Below, piece after piece: positions 24,764 to 35,958 of a stretch of DNA of 49,740 nt. Position 1 is the stretch's first letter; the number at the start of each line of letters is the position of its first letter. The position numbers were made by a program, and so were the translations under genes. Under the pieces are notes generated by a model, which did no database searches, was not told the DNA's origin, and worked only from the letters and a program-made list of their open reading frames with translations. The stretch is from NCBI GenBank assembly GCA_017436645.1, contig JAFSCR010000014.1:1-49740 (forward strand). The letters are read 5' to 3'. Origin of the DNA: Clostridia bacterium (lineage in GTDB: Bacteria; Bacillota; Clostridia; UMGS1883; UMGS1540).

Positions 24764-24960
24764 CCAATTCTTGAAATGAATTGACAATTTCATTGTCATG
24801 AATTGGCTCCGCCATGATTTCTCGCTTCGCTCCATGAATTGAATTGCCTTATAATGCACCGAAAGGTGCAATTCATGAGCCGTAAGGCTCAATTCGTGAA
24901 ATCATACATTTCAATTCATGCCGTAAGGCAATTCATTAATTTCATCCTCGATGAAATAAT
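24764..24960. repeat. Array of short palindromes built on ATGAATTG / CAATTCAT
   Basis: This accounts for the gene-free stretch 24721-25020. ATGAATTG or its complement recurs about six times at irregular spacing, separating small hairpins: GACAAT/ATTGTC, TGCACCGAAAGGTGCA (24855-24870), GAGCCGTAAGGCTC, TGCCGTAAGGCA and ATTTCATC/GATGAAAT. A longer pairing GAATTGCCTTA (24841-24851) / TAAGGCAATTC encloses the middle. It is REP-like. Spacers are not uniform, so it is not a CRISPR. Confidence 0.7.
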
Positions 24961-24977
24961 TATACGCCCAAAACCAA

Positions 24978-25007
24978 AAAAAAGCAAGGAGAAATTCCTT
25001 GCTTTTT
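24978..25007 (-). terminator. Intrinsic terminator of the fructokinase operon
   Basis: Stem AAAAGCAAGG / CCTTGCTTTT with a 7-base loop, 14 bases beyond the fructokinase stop; the minus strand ends in a T-run. Confidence 0.82.
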
Positions 25008-25020
25008 CGGTTTTTCGGTT

Positions 25021-25962
25021 TTACAGCTCGTCTATATAGGGCATAGAAGGGATTCCCCCTCTTTTTTGGACACACTTTCCTGCAACACGGGAGGCAAAAT
25101 CGGCAAATTCTTTCACTTCCTCCAAAGAGAGCGCCGAAGGCTTTTTGCCGCTTTCGGCCACTTTCCACAAAAAGCCGCCCATAAAGGAATCTCCGGCGCC
25201 TGTGGTGTCCACCACACGGGCAGATACGGCTTTTGTGCGGATGAGCCCGTCACGGGTACGGACCAGCGCCCCGTCCTTCCCTAGGGTTACGATAACCACG
25301 GGGATGCCGCCTGCGAGAAGAATGCGGGAGGCTTCCTCGGGAGAAGCTTCCCCCGTTAAAAGTTCCGTTTCCGAATCGGATATTTTGATAATATCCATAA
25401 AGGAAAGCACCGAGCGCATTTCCGCCACTGCCTTTTCCTCGCTTTTCCATAAGGGCGCACGGTAATTGGGGTCATAGGAAAGAATGCAGCCTGCCTTTTT
25501 TGCTTCCGACAGGGCAAAAAGGCTTGCCGTCCTCGAAGGTTCATCCGTAAGGGAAAGAGAGCCTGTGTGAAAAATCTTTGTGTTCTTTATAACTTCTACG
25601 GGCACTTCTTCTTTGGTAAGGCAAATATCTGCACCGGGTTTTCTGGCAAAGGAAAAACTTCTGTCCCCGTTTTCATCAAGGTTTACAAATGCAAGGGTGG
25701 TAAACACCCCGTCATCGGCATAAAGGCTTTCCGTGTTCACGTTTTCTTTTTCCATCGTCCTGCGGAGAAAATCACCGTGCATATCACGCCCCACCTTGCC
25801 GATAAAGGCGGTTTTGCCGCCCAGCCGCCCGACGGCTACTGCAACATTTGCTACGGCGCCACCGGGGTTTTGCTCAAACAGCGTCTGTCCCGCTTGGCTT
25901 TTGCCGGCATAAGTCATATCAATCAAAAGCTCCCCTAAGACCGTTACATCAAATTTTTCCAT
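25021..25962 (-). CDS. PfkB-family fructokinase-like carbohydrate kinase
   Basis: A 313-residue PfkB kinase of fructokinase type: N-terminal LGELLIDMT, signature 1 region NPGGAVANVAVAVGRLGG (about 32-49) and signature 2 DTTGAGDSFMGGF with the catalytic Asp near residue 256. It likely phosphorylates fructose, or another ketose, at the expense of ATP. It follows the D-lyxose isomerase gene by 11 bases, which suggests that the isomerase product (fructose or xylulose) is its substrate. Confidence 0.88.
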   Translation of the reverse strand: MEKFDVTVLGELLIDMTYAGKSQAGQTLFEQNPGGAVANVAVAVGRLGGKTAFIGKVGRDMHGDFLRRTMEKENVNTESLYADDGVFTTLAFVNLDENGDRSFSFARKPGADICLTKEEVPVEVIKNTKIFHTGSLSLTDEPSRTASLFALSEAKKAGCILSYDPNYRAPLWKSEEKAVAEMRSVLSFMDIIKISDSETELLTGEASPEEASRILLAGGIPVVIVTLGKDGALVRTRDGLIRTKAVSARVVDTTGAGDSFMGGFLWKVAESGKKPSALSLEEVKEFADFASRVAGKCVQKRGGIPSMPYIDEL

Positions 25963-25973
25963 GCACTTTCTCC

Positions 25974-27477
<1,504 letters not shown>

Positions 27478-27502
27478 TTATGGGGGCAAATTCCAAAAAA
27501 AT

Positions 27503-27531
27503 TTGCATTCTTTCTTCGCCTGTGATATACT
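27503..27531 (+). promoter_or_regulatory. Promoter of the lipoprotein gene
   Basis: TTGCAT (27503-27508), 17-base spacer, TATACT (27526-27531), about 30 bases before the start codon. Confidence 0.65.
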
Positions 27532-27563
27532 GAATATACTATTTTGAAAGGAGTTGGTTTTCC

Positions 27564-28262
27564 TTGCAAAAAACCAAGAAATTTTTAGCAGTTTGCCTGT
27601 CACTTCTCATGCTCTTTTCTCTTTGTGCCTGTAAAAACGAAGAACCGATTGGGAACAGCCCCATAGAGGAGAAAGCAGCACCCACAGAAAGTCAGCCGCC
27701 GCTTGCAGCGGCAGATGAAAAAGACGTACGTGCCGTTTTAGAAACCTTTGCCGCCACCTTCACCCGTGGTGATATTGGGGGCCTTTCCGACCTGTTTGCC
27801 AAAAACACACCCCAGCACGAAAATTATAAAAATGCTGACATTTCCACCTTTTTCCCGGCAGAAAACCTTGGTGTAGCCTTGGATACCGCCACCTTGGAGG
27901 ACTTTGTAAGGCAAATTTTCGCAAAGTTTTCCTTCTCCGTCAAGACGGTTTCCGTGGAAGGCACTAAGGCAAATTGCGTAATGCAAGCCAAAGTGCCGGA
28001 CGTTGCAAGTCTTGGAAATAACATCGATATCGAGGCGATGCTTATGCAGTTTATGCAAGAGCAGAGTCTCACAGCCGAATCCCTTGCCGGCAAATCGGAG
28101 GCAGAACTGGAAGAATTCCAGAATTCCCTCATGGAAAACTTTACAAAATGGCTTCTCCCCAAGGTGCTTGAAACTGTGCCGTATCATGAAGGCGATAAAA
28201 ATGTAACCCTTGAGAAAACCGACGGCAAGTGGTACATTACCCAAATGGATACATTATTCTGA
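27564..28262 (+). CDS. Putative lipoprotein, NTF2-like (DUF4878-type) fold
   Basis: A 232-residue lipoprotein. The signal sequence ends in a lipobox LCAC with the lipidated Cys at residue 23. After a low-complexity linker (about 24-50) a domain begins with the pattern DVRAVLETFAATFTRGD, typical of NTF2-like/DUF4878 lipoproteins of Clostridia, and ends with DGKWYI. Function unknown. The start is TTG at 27564 with GAAAGGAG about 10 bases upstream. It is monocistronic, with its own promoter and terminator. Confidence 0.78.
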   Translation: MQKTKKFLAVCLSLLMLFSLCACKNEEPIGNSPIEEKAAPTESQPPLAAADEKDVRAVLETFAATFTRGDIGGLSDLFAKNTPQHENYKNADISTFFPAENLGVALDTATLEDFVRQIFAKFSFSVKTVSVEGTKANCVMQAKVPDVASLGNNIDIEAMLMQFMQEQSLTAESLAGKSEAELEEFQNSLMENFTKWLLPKVLETVPYHEGDKNVTLEKTDGKWYITQMDTLF

Positions 28263-28269
28263 TGCATAT

Positions 28270-28302
28270 AAAAAAGGACAACGCTTTCCCGTGTCCTTTT
28301 TT
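28270..28302 (+). terminator. Intrinsic terminator of the lipoprotein gene
   Basis: 11-bp stem AAAAAAGGACA / TGTCCTTTTTT with an 11-base loop, shortly after the stop codon. Confidence 0.82.
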
Positions 28303-28325
28303 CATTTTTCTCACAAGAAAAACAA

Positions 28326-28387
28326 GGGACAAAATGCAGTATTTTGGCATTTTGCCCCTTGACTTTCGCCTAAAAACATGATATACT
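28326..28387 (+). promoter_or_regulatory. guaB promoter with upstream inverted repeat
   Basis: TTGACT (28359-28364), 17-base spacer, TATACT (28382-28387). Directly upstream, GGGACAAAATGC (28326-28337) and GCATTTTGCCCC (28347-28358) form an 11-of-12 inverted repeat ending at the -35. It sits upstream of the transcription start, so it is more likely a protein-binding site than an RNA hairpin. Confidence 0.65.
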
Positions 28388-28409
28388 ATCAGGAATAAAT
28401 CATACATAA

Positions 28410-29882
<1,473 letters not shown>

Positions 29883-29899
29883 GATTCTTTACATACCGA

Positions 29900-29928
29900 A
29901 AAAATCTGCCGGGAGGGCAGATTTTTTC
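29900..29928 (+). terminator. Intrinsic terminator of guaB
   Basis: 12-bp stem AAAAAATCTGCC / GGCAGATTTTTT with a 5-base loop, followed by CTT. Confidence 0.88.
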
Positions 29929-29963
29929 TTATCGCAACACAAAAAGAAAGAAGATGGACAAAA

Positions 29964-30746
29964 ATGTATCAGGTTTTTGACATGCACGTGCATGTTTTCC
30001 CCGATGCCATAGCCAAAAAAGCAGCTTCCAACACAGGCAAGTATTACGGTGTGCCCATGTATGCAGACGGCACACACCACGCCTTTCTGAAAGCGCTGGA
30101 AGATGAGCCGCAAATCAAAAAATGTCTCATTCATTCCACCGCCACAAAAGCGGCGCAAGTGGAACACGTGAATGATTTTGTGGCAAGCCTTGTAAATGAC
30201 CGTCTTTATGGTTTTGGCACCATGCATCCCGATTATCCCCATATTGAAAAGGAAATTGACCGCATGATTTCTCTCGGCCTTCGGGGCATCAAGATGCACC
30301 CCGATTTCCAAGGGTTTAACGTGGATTCGGAAAAAGCCGCCCGCATTTATGCATATGCGGCGGGAAAACTTCCCATCCTCTTTCATGCAGGCGATGCCAA
30401 TGTGGATTTTTCAAGTCCCAGACGAATGCGGAACGTGCATGACCGTTTTCCTGCTCTTACCATGATTGTGGCCCACATGGGCGGATATTCCCAGTGGGAC
30501 GAGGCGGAAAAATATCTCGTGGGACAGGATGTTTACTTTGACACTTCAAGCAGTCTCCAGTGGCTCGAAAAAGAACAGGCGGTGCGCATGATTAAAAATC
30601 ACGGCGTTGAAAAGTGTCTTTTCGGCACGGACTTTCCCATGCACAGTCCCTCCGCCTCCATCGACAATGTTCTCAGGCTCGGTCTTTCTGAAGAAGACAA
30701 TCAAAAAATCTTTTGGGAGAATGCGCATAAACTTTTGCGCCTTTAG
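29964..30746 (+). CDS. Amidohydrolase-2 family metal-dependent hydrolase
   Basis: A 260-residue TIM-barrel amidohydrolase (PF04909-like). Metal and active-site residues are visible in DMHVHVF (6-12), GIKMHPDF (near 110), LFHAGD (near 138), VAHMGG (near 170) and the catalytic Asp in FGTDFP (near 217). The family covers decarboxylases and C-N or lactone hydrolases, so the substrate is open. The chromate-type transporter genes begin 3 bases after its stop, suggesting one transcript. Confidence 0.85.
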   Translation: MYQVFDMHVHVFPDAIAKKAASNTGKYYGVPMYADGTHHAFLKALEDEPQIKKCLIHSTATKAAQVEHVNDFVASLVNDRLYGFGTMHPDYPHIEKEIDRMISLGLRGIKMHPDFQGFNVDSEKAARIYAYAAGKLPILFHAGDANVDFSSPRRMRNVHDRFPALTMIVAHMGGYSQWDEAEKYLVGQDVYFDTSSSLQWLEKEQAVRMIKNHGVEKCLFGTDFPMHSPSASIDNVLRLGLSEEDNQKIFWENAHKLLRL

Positions 30747-30749
30747 ACT

Positions 30750-31283
30750 ATGTGGAATTTATTTGTTGCATTTTTTAAAATCGGACTGTTCACCTTCGGG
30801 GGCGGCTATGCCATGCTCCCCATGATTCAGCGTGAAATCGTGGAAAAGCAAAAAGTGTGCACGGAGGAGGAAGTGCTTGATTATTACGCCATCGGCCAAT
30901 GTACGCCGGGGGTTATTGCCGTAAATGTTGCCACCTTTGTAGGATATAAATTAAAAGGCTTTTGGGGCGGTGCCGTAGCAACCTTTGCCGTTATCCTGCC
31001 TTCCCTTCTGATTATTACGGTCATTGCTGCCTGTCTTTCCTCTTTTTCATCCTATCCTGCAGTACAGCATGCCCTTGCCGGCATCCGTGTTGCCGTGGCG
31101 GTGCTGGTGTTCCGCACGGTTTGTCAGCTTTATAAGAAGAATCTCCGTTCCTTTTTTGCCGCACTCGTATTTCTTCTGGCACTTATCTTCTCGCTCGTTT
31201 TTAATGTGCGCTCTGTGTATATCGTTGTAGGTGCCATTGTTGCAGGGATTCTGTTCGGCACGGTAAGGAGGGCGAAAAAATGA
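30750..31283 (+). CDS. Chromate-transporter-family protein, first half-size subunit
   Basis: A 177-residue membrane protein matching one half of a ChrA (CHR superfamily) transporter: FTFGGGYAMLPMI near residue 16 and CTPGVIAVNVATFVGY near 52, then hydrophobic helices. Half-size CHR proteins occur as adjacent pairs of opposite topology that work together. The native substrate in anaerobes is often unknown and need not be chromate. It overlaps the next gene by 4 bases (ATGA). Confidence 0.85.
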   Translation: MWNLFVAFFKIGLFTFGGGYAMLPMIQREIVEKQKVCTEEEVLDYYAIGQCTPGVIAVNVATFVGYKLKGFWGGAVATFAVILPSLLIITVIAACLSSFSSYPAVQHALAGIRVAVAVLVFRTVCQLYKKNLRSFFAALVFLLALIFSLVFNVRSVYIVVGAIVAGILFGTVRRAKK

Positions 31284-31849
31284 TTTATTTGGAACTTTTC
31301 CTTTCCTTTTTTAAAACAGGACTGTTTGCCATCGGCGGCGGTCTTGCCACCCTTCCCTTCCTTTATGAAATTGCTGCATCCCATCCGGACTGGTTTACGG
31401 CGGAAATGGTGGCGGATATGCTTGCCGTTTCCGAATCGACGCCGGGGCCCATCGGTGTGAATATGGCAACCTATGCCGGCTATTCTGCCGCAGGTGTTAC
31501 GGGTGCGGTGACGGCCACCCTTTCTTTGGTGCTTCCCTCATTCCTTATCATCTTGCTTGTAGCCGGTTTTATGGCAAAGTTTCGGGAAAACCGCTTTGTG
31601 GATGACGCCTTTCTGGGGCTCCGTCCTGCCGTGGTGGCGCTGATTAGCGTGGCTTTTCTGGAGGTTTTAAAGACATCTCTTTTCCACGTAGAGTCATTTC
31701 TTGCCTCGAAAAATTTTGCGGCGCTTTTCGATATCCCCTCTATTCTCCTTTTTGCAGCACTCTTGTGTGTTTCCCACTTTTTCAAAAAACTGCACCCCAT
31801 TGTTTTCGTGCTTTTGGGGGCATTAGTAGGAATCATTTTTAAATTTTGA
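31280..31849 (+). CDS. Chromate-transporter-family protein, second half-size subunit
   Basis: A 189-residue partner of the preceding gene with the matching motifs FAIGGGLATLPFL near residue 17 and STPGPIGVNMATYAGY near 53, and about six hydrophobic segments. The ATGA overlap implies coupled translation at equal amounts, as expected for a heterodimeric carrier. A terminator shared with the convergent zinc-ribbon gene follows. Confidence 0.87.
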   Translation: MIYLELFLSFFKTGLFAIGGGLATLPFLYEIAASHPDWFTAEMVADMLAVSESTPGPIGVNMATYAGYSAAGVTGAVTATLSLVLPSFLIILLVAGFMAKFRENRFVDDAFLGLRPAVVALISVAFLEVLKTSLFHVESFLASKNFAALFDIPSILLFAALLCVSHFFKKLHPIVFVLLGALVGIIFKF

Positions 31850-31853
31850 CAAT

Positions 31854-31887
31854 AAAAAAAAGGACTGCGCCGGCAGTCCTTTTTTTA
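31854..31887. terminator. Bidirectional terminator after the split transporter
   Basis: Stem AAAAAAAGGACTGC / GCAGTCCTTTTTTT (8 G/C-containing pairs plus A-T flanks) serving convergent genes. Confidence 0.87.
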
Positions 31888-31893
31888 TTATTT

Positions 31894-32259
31894 TTATTCG
31901 AATCTCTCACCGCATACGGAGCAGAAAAGTGCATCCTTTTCCATATGCTTTTTGCAGGTGGGGCAAATTTTTGTGTTCTTCAGCTCTGCGATGCGGGCGT
32001 TGAGGTCTTCCACTTTTTCGTAAGCCTCGTCCAGTGCGCCGCACTTTTCTTCAAAAGAAAAGTCGCCTTCTTCACCCGTCTTGTACGTTTCGTAAATTGC
32101 CTCGCCGATGCTTCTGAAGATTTTATCGATTGCAGACATTTCTTCCGCAACCGCCACCTTCAGTTTTGTAATTTCCACGATTTCCGTGGATTTTTTTGCT
32201 GCAGACTTTGCTGTCATTGTGATTTTTTCTTTTACCGCATCCAAAAATTCCATACCCAT
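31894..32259 (-). CDS. Helical protein with C-terminal zinc ribbon
   Basis: A 121-residue soluble protein. Residues 1-90 are mostly helical with heptad-like spacing, and the C-terminus is a zinc ribbon with CPTCKKHMEKDALFCSVCG (four Cys as CxxC...CxxC). Similar small helical zinc-ribbon proteins are common in Clostridia and have no established role. It starts 18 bases after the citrate synthase stop and may be cotranscribed with it. No signal peptide. Confidence 0.8.
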   Translation of the reverse strand: MGMEFLDAVKEKITMTAKSAAKKSTEIVEITKLKVAVAEEMSAIDKIFRSIGEAIYETYKTGEEGDFSFEEKCGALDEAYEKVEDLNARIAELKNTKICPTCKKHMEKDALFCSVCGERFE

Positions 32260-32277
32260 AGTATTTCCTCCTTTGTT

Positions 32278-33621
32278 TTATTCTCTTTCGGCAATGGGCA
32301 TATACTGCGCCTTGCCGACGACGTTCTTATAAGCAGGACGAATAATTTTACCGCCTGTAATCACTTCTTCCATGCGGTGTGCACACCAACCGGGTGCACG
32401 GGAAATGGCAAAGAGCGGTGTATACAGTTCGTGGGGAATGCCCAGCATACTGTATACAAACCCGGAATAAAGGTCAAAGTTTGCACACATTTCTTTTTCC
32501 ACGCCCTTAACCTCGGCAAACTTGACGGGGGTCAAAGTTTCAATCAGGTCATAGAGTCTGAATTCATTTTCTCTGCCCTTTTCCTTTGCAAGCTCTCTCG
32601 CCTTTTCCTTGAGGATAACGGCACGGGGGTCGCTGAGGGTATATATGGCGTGGCCCATACCGTAGACAAGGCCTGCCCCGTCAAAAGCTTCCTTCCGCAG
32701 TATTTTTTCGATGTATGCCCCTACTTCCTTCTCGCTTGTGATATCCTTGACGTTTGATTTGAAGCTGTCAATCATTTCACGTACCTTAATGTTGGCACCG
32801 CCATGGAGGGGGCCTTTTAAGGAGCCGACAGCAGAAGCGATGGCAGAATATGTATCGGTGCCTGTGGAGGAAACCACGTGGGTGGTAAATGTGGAGTTAT
32901 TACCGCCGCCGTGTTCTGCATGAATAATAAGACATTCATCCAGCGTATCTGCCTCAAGCTTTGTATAGGCATTATCGGGTCTAATCATACGCAGGAAGTT
33001 TTCTGCCGTTGAAAGTGTGGGGTCGGGCGAATGGATAATAAGGCTCTTGTTATCATAATAATGGGCCTTGGCGTAATAGCCGTAGGTAACCATGGTGGGA
33101 ATACGGGCAATGAGTTCAATGGACTGGCGAAGCATGTTTTCCATGGACACATCGTCGGGATTCGGGTCATAGGAATAACTCGCCAAAACGGCACGGGCCA
33201 GTTTATTCATAATGTCTTTACTGGGTGCCTTTAAAATCATGTCTTCCGTAAAGCCTTCGGGCAAATCACGGTAACTGCCCAAAAGTGCCGTGAAGTTTTC
33301 CAGTTCCTTCTTCGTCGGTAACACGCCGAACAAAAGGAGGTAAACAATTTCCTCAAAGCCACGGCGGTCCTCCTCACGGCAGGCATGCACAATATCAAAT
33401 ATGTCCACACCACGATAGCGCAAAATACCCTTATCGGGAATTTTATCGCCTTCGTTTAAAATATATCCGTGGGCGTTGCCGATATTGGTAAGGCCAACCA
33501 AAACGCCTGTGTTATCTGCATTACGAAGACCACGTTTTACGTTATAGCGCTGATAAAGGTCACCTTCAATCGCATACGCTTTTTTTGCGGCTTCGCACAA
33601 TTCATTGAAAGTTTTTTCCAT
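32278..33621 (-). CDS. gltA: Citrate synthase
   Basis: A 447-residue citrate synthase, condensing acetyl-CoA and oxaloacetate. Catalytic residues are visible: His in HAEHGGGNNSTF, His in YGMGHAIY and Asp in ANFDLYSG; the arginines in APGWCAHRMEE and KIIRPAYKN are also kept. The N-terminal extension of about 60 residues fits the longer bacterial type found in anaerobes. In this lineage it probably supplies 2-oxoglutarate for glutamate rather than a full cycle. No other TCA genes lie in the window. Confidence 0.93.
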   Translation of the reverse strand: MEKTFNELCEAAKKAYAIEGDLYQRYNVKRGLRNADNTGVLVGLTNIGNAHGYILNEGDKIPDKGILRYRGVDIFDIVHACREEDRRGFEEIVYLLLFGVLPTKKELENFTALLGSYRDLPEGFTEDMILKAPSKDIMNKLARAVLASYSYDPNPDDVSMENMLRQSIELIARIPTMVTYGYYAKAHYYDNKSLIIHSPDPTLSTAENFLRMIRPDNAYTKLEADTLDECLIIHAEHGGGNNSTFTTHVVSSTGTDTYSAIASAVGSLKGPLHGGANIKVREMIDSFKSNVKDITSEKEVGAYIEKILRKEAFDGAGLVYGMGHAIYTLSDPRAVILKEKARELAKEKGRENEFRLYDLIETLTPVKFAEVKGVEKEMCANFDLYSGFVYSMLGIPHELYTPLFAISRAPGWCAHRMEEVITGGKIIRPAYKNVVGKAQYMPIAERE

Positions 33622-33641
33622 GATTATCTCCTTTTCTGTCT

Positions 33642-34532
33642 TTATTCCGCAGGGTATAGGGTTTTATTCTCGGAAAGCGGTGCATCAATATAAAGTTTCC
33701 CGAAATTTCTTACCACCCTGCCGTCAATGAAAAATCGGACTTCTTTTATATGGGGCAATGTGCAAAGGGAATTGACGATGGCGTACACCGCCAGTTTTTC
33801 CTTTTGACTGTCACCTGTGTTTTTCTTTATAAAGGATGCATCCATATCTACAAAGCAGATGCCGTTTTTGGTTTCTGCCGAAATCATCTTTGTTTCCTCC
33901 GACACCGCAGGTGCAAGATGGGAAGCGGATGGGCCCCGCAATATTTCGGTGACGACGGCGCCTTCCACCGTTTCGCCGTCCCAAAGGGTAACCTTTCTCG
34001 AATCGGGCATGAGGTATTTTCCTGCCTTATCGGGGAAATAAAGCGTCAGAAGCACTTCGCCGCCGCTTTGGGGCATGGCCGTGCCTAAATCAGCAGCACC
34101 GAGTGCGCCGAGCGGCTCACCTGTGTGCAGGCTTTTCAGAGGCTGTCCTTCCACGAGAAGCTTTACCTTCTGCACGTCCTCGGCGCTGCAGGCGGTATAA
34201 ATTACCGTATACCGTGCCATAAGGCGTGTGTGGGCATCGCCCGAGTCAAACGGTGCGGATAAATTAATCTCTGCCACCGTGCCGACTCTTTCTATGCCGA
34301 GAAGCGTAGTCCCCTCGGGAATGATGCGCCGATTCTCTGCCGACTTTGGTCCCTCCAAAAGCGCCTTTACTGCCGCCTCCAGAAGGGAACCGTTATTTTG
34401 TACTGTGCGGGATTCGGCCTTGATTTCCTGCCCGTCCCGTGCAATAAAATAAAGGCTAACATTTGCCGTTTCCTTGGGTGTGCACCCCGAGAGAAGCAAA
34501 AGAGAAAGAAGAATACTTACTATTTTTTTCAT
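33642..34532 (-). CDS. GerMN-domain lipoprotein (GerM-like)
   Basis: A 296-residue lipoprotein with lipobox LSGC (Cys17) and two tandem GerMN domains (about 25-150 and 165-290), each with a LLEAAVKALLEGP-like or VEGAVVTEILRGPS-like helix and a NLS/FVDMDASF-type strand. Bacillus GerM is needed for sporulation and germination. AAAGGAG lies 6 bases before the ATG. It follows the histidine kinase gene by 15 bases, so it forms a three-gene unit with the two-component system. Confidence 0.87.
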   Translation of the reverse strand: MKKIVSILLSLLLLSGCTPKETANVSLYFIARDGQEIKAESRTVQNNGSLLEAAVKALLEGPKSAENRRIIPEGTTLLGIERVGTVAEINLSAPFDSGDAHTRLMARYTVIYTACSAEDVQKVKLLVEGQPLKSLHTGEPLGALGAADLGTAMPQSGGEVLLTLYFPDKAGKYLMPDSRKVTLWDGETVEGAVVTEILRGPSASHLAPAVSEETKMISAETKNGICFVDMDASFIKKNTGDSQKEKLAVYAIVNSLCTLPHIKEVRFFIDGRVVRNFGKLYIDAPLSENKTLYPAE

Positions 34533-34547
34533 CCTTTTCTCCTTTCT

Positions 34548-35900
34548 TTACAGGTCAGTAGTCACGGGAAGAACGATGCGGAAAAGGCTTCCTTCCTCTT
34601 CTCTTGATTCCACTTCGATATACCCGCCGTGCAGTTCTACGGCTGAAAGGGCAATGGAAAGGCCAAGCCCTGTGCCGCCCGTTTCCCTTGCACGTGCTTT
34701 GTCTACCCGGTAAAAACGGTCAAAAATTTTATTGATTTCCGTTTCCGCCATGCCGATTCCGCTGTCAGAAACGGTGATATATACATTCTTTTCATCCCGA
34801 TACAGTTCCGCATACACCCTCCCGTCCTCGGGTGTGTATTTAATGCTGTTATCTAAAATGTTATAAACGGCTTCCCAGATTTTGTCCGCATCCACACGGA
34901 GGAAAACGTTCTCATCGAGTCTTGTCTCAATCATAATATTCTTGCTCTGGGCAAGGGGCAAAAGTGCCTTAACGACGTTTTGCATGAGAAGCCCGATATT
35001 AACGGTGGAGAAAGTGAAAATTTCAGACTCTTCCACCGACGAATCCAGTTTTGTAAGGCTTAGGAGCTTATTGACAATACGGGTAAGTCTGTCTACCTGC
35101 TCATTCATATCGCCCAGAAACTCGTTGACCGTTTCACGGTCCGTTTCCGGATTTTGCAAAAGAGAATCGCAGATAAGCTTGATGGAGCTCAGCGGCGTTT
35201 TCAGTTCGTGAGAGGCATTGGAAACAAACTCCTGCCGTCTGGCATCAATATCGTTAATACGCTCAACCATAAGGTTAAAAGCAGAAACCAGTTCGGTTAT
35301 TTCATTGCCGCCACGTACATGCACAAGATGTCTTGTGTCCGTTTCGCTCATTTCTTTAATCTGTCCCGTTACCTTGGAAATGGGTTTTGTGAAAAGTGCA
35401 GAAATAAACACACCGAAAAGACCGATTAAAAGACTGCCGCAAATGCTGATGACCAAAAGGCGGAAGCGGATATGGTCAAAATAATCATACAAATCTTCCG
35501 TGGATGCTTTAAAGCAAAGGGCACCGACAATTGCATGGCCACTATAGACAGGCACTGCTGCCTGCAGATAGTGCAGCCCGTCCGTTTCTGTTTCAAATAC
35601 CGTATTTTTCCCCGAAACGGCTTCCAGAACGTAAGGCGCCGCCATAATTTTCCCCTTTTGTGCGGCATCGCCCGTATCCAGAACCACTCTGCCGTCCTTA
35701 TCAAGAAGCATAATTCGTTTCCCTGCCGTATCCGAATAGGTTTCCGGCAGAAAGGCAATGGCTTCTTTTTCCTCCATAACGGCACCTTGGGCAAAGGTGG
35801 CGAGAATGTTCGCTTCTTTTACCGTTTCTCTTTTGCGCTCGGTAAGGGTGTATCTTTGTATAAGTCCCAAAACGCAGACCGCTAAAATAATAAGTGCCAT
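34548..35900 (-). CDS. Membrane sensor histidine kinase
   Basis: At least 450 residues: TM1, an extracytoplasmic PAS/Cache-like sensor (about 25-150), TM2, HAMP, dimerisation domain with VSNASHELKTPL (phospho-accepting His) and an ATPase domain (DNSIKYTPEDG, DSGIGMAE, GTGLGLSI). ATG 35900 falls inside TM1. The frame is open back to about 35979 and encodes a basic stretch (KLVLRSLRLRLVATY) normally found before TM1. No ATG, GTG or TTG is available there, so translation may start at CTG 35957 or ATT 35975, coupled to the response regulator stop at 35959. Confidence 0.88.
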   Translation of the reverse strand: MALIILAVCVLGLIQRYTLTERKRETVKEANILATFAQGAVMEEKEAIAFLPETYSDTAGKRIMLLDKDGRVVLDTGDAAQKGKIMAAPYVLEAVSGKNTVFETETDGLHYLQAAVPVYSGHAIVGALCFKASTEDLYDYFDHIRFRLLVISICGSLLIGLFGVFISALFTKPISKVTGQIKEMSETDTRHLVHVRGGNEITELVSAFNLMVERINDIDARRQEFVSNASHELKTPLSSIKLICDSLLQNPETDRETVNEFLGDMNEQVDRLTRIVNKLLSLTKLDSSVEESEIFTFSTVNIGLLMQNVVKALLPLAQSKNIMIETRLDENVFLRVDADKIWEAVYNILDNSIKYTPEDGRVYAELYRDEKNVYITVSDSGIGMAETEINKIFDRFYRVDKARARETGGTGLGLSIALSAVELHGGYIEVESREEEGSLFRIVLPVTTDL

Positions 35901-35958
35901 GGAAATGACAATAAAATACGTTGCAACGAGGCGCAGACGCAGAGAACGTAAGACCAGT

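Noticed and set aside
24764..24960. CRISPR array
   Set aside because: The repeated ATGAATTG word is too short, occurs in both orientations, and spacing is irregular; no cas genes are present.
31846..32757. A 303-codon plus-strand open frame opposite the zinc-ribbon and citrate synthase genes
   Set aside because: It lies wholly antisense to two well-supported genes, is Cys/Phe/His-rich as antisense frames often are, and has no ribosome binding site or known domain.
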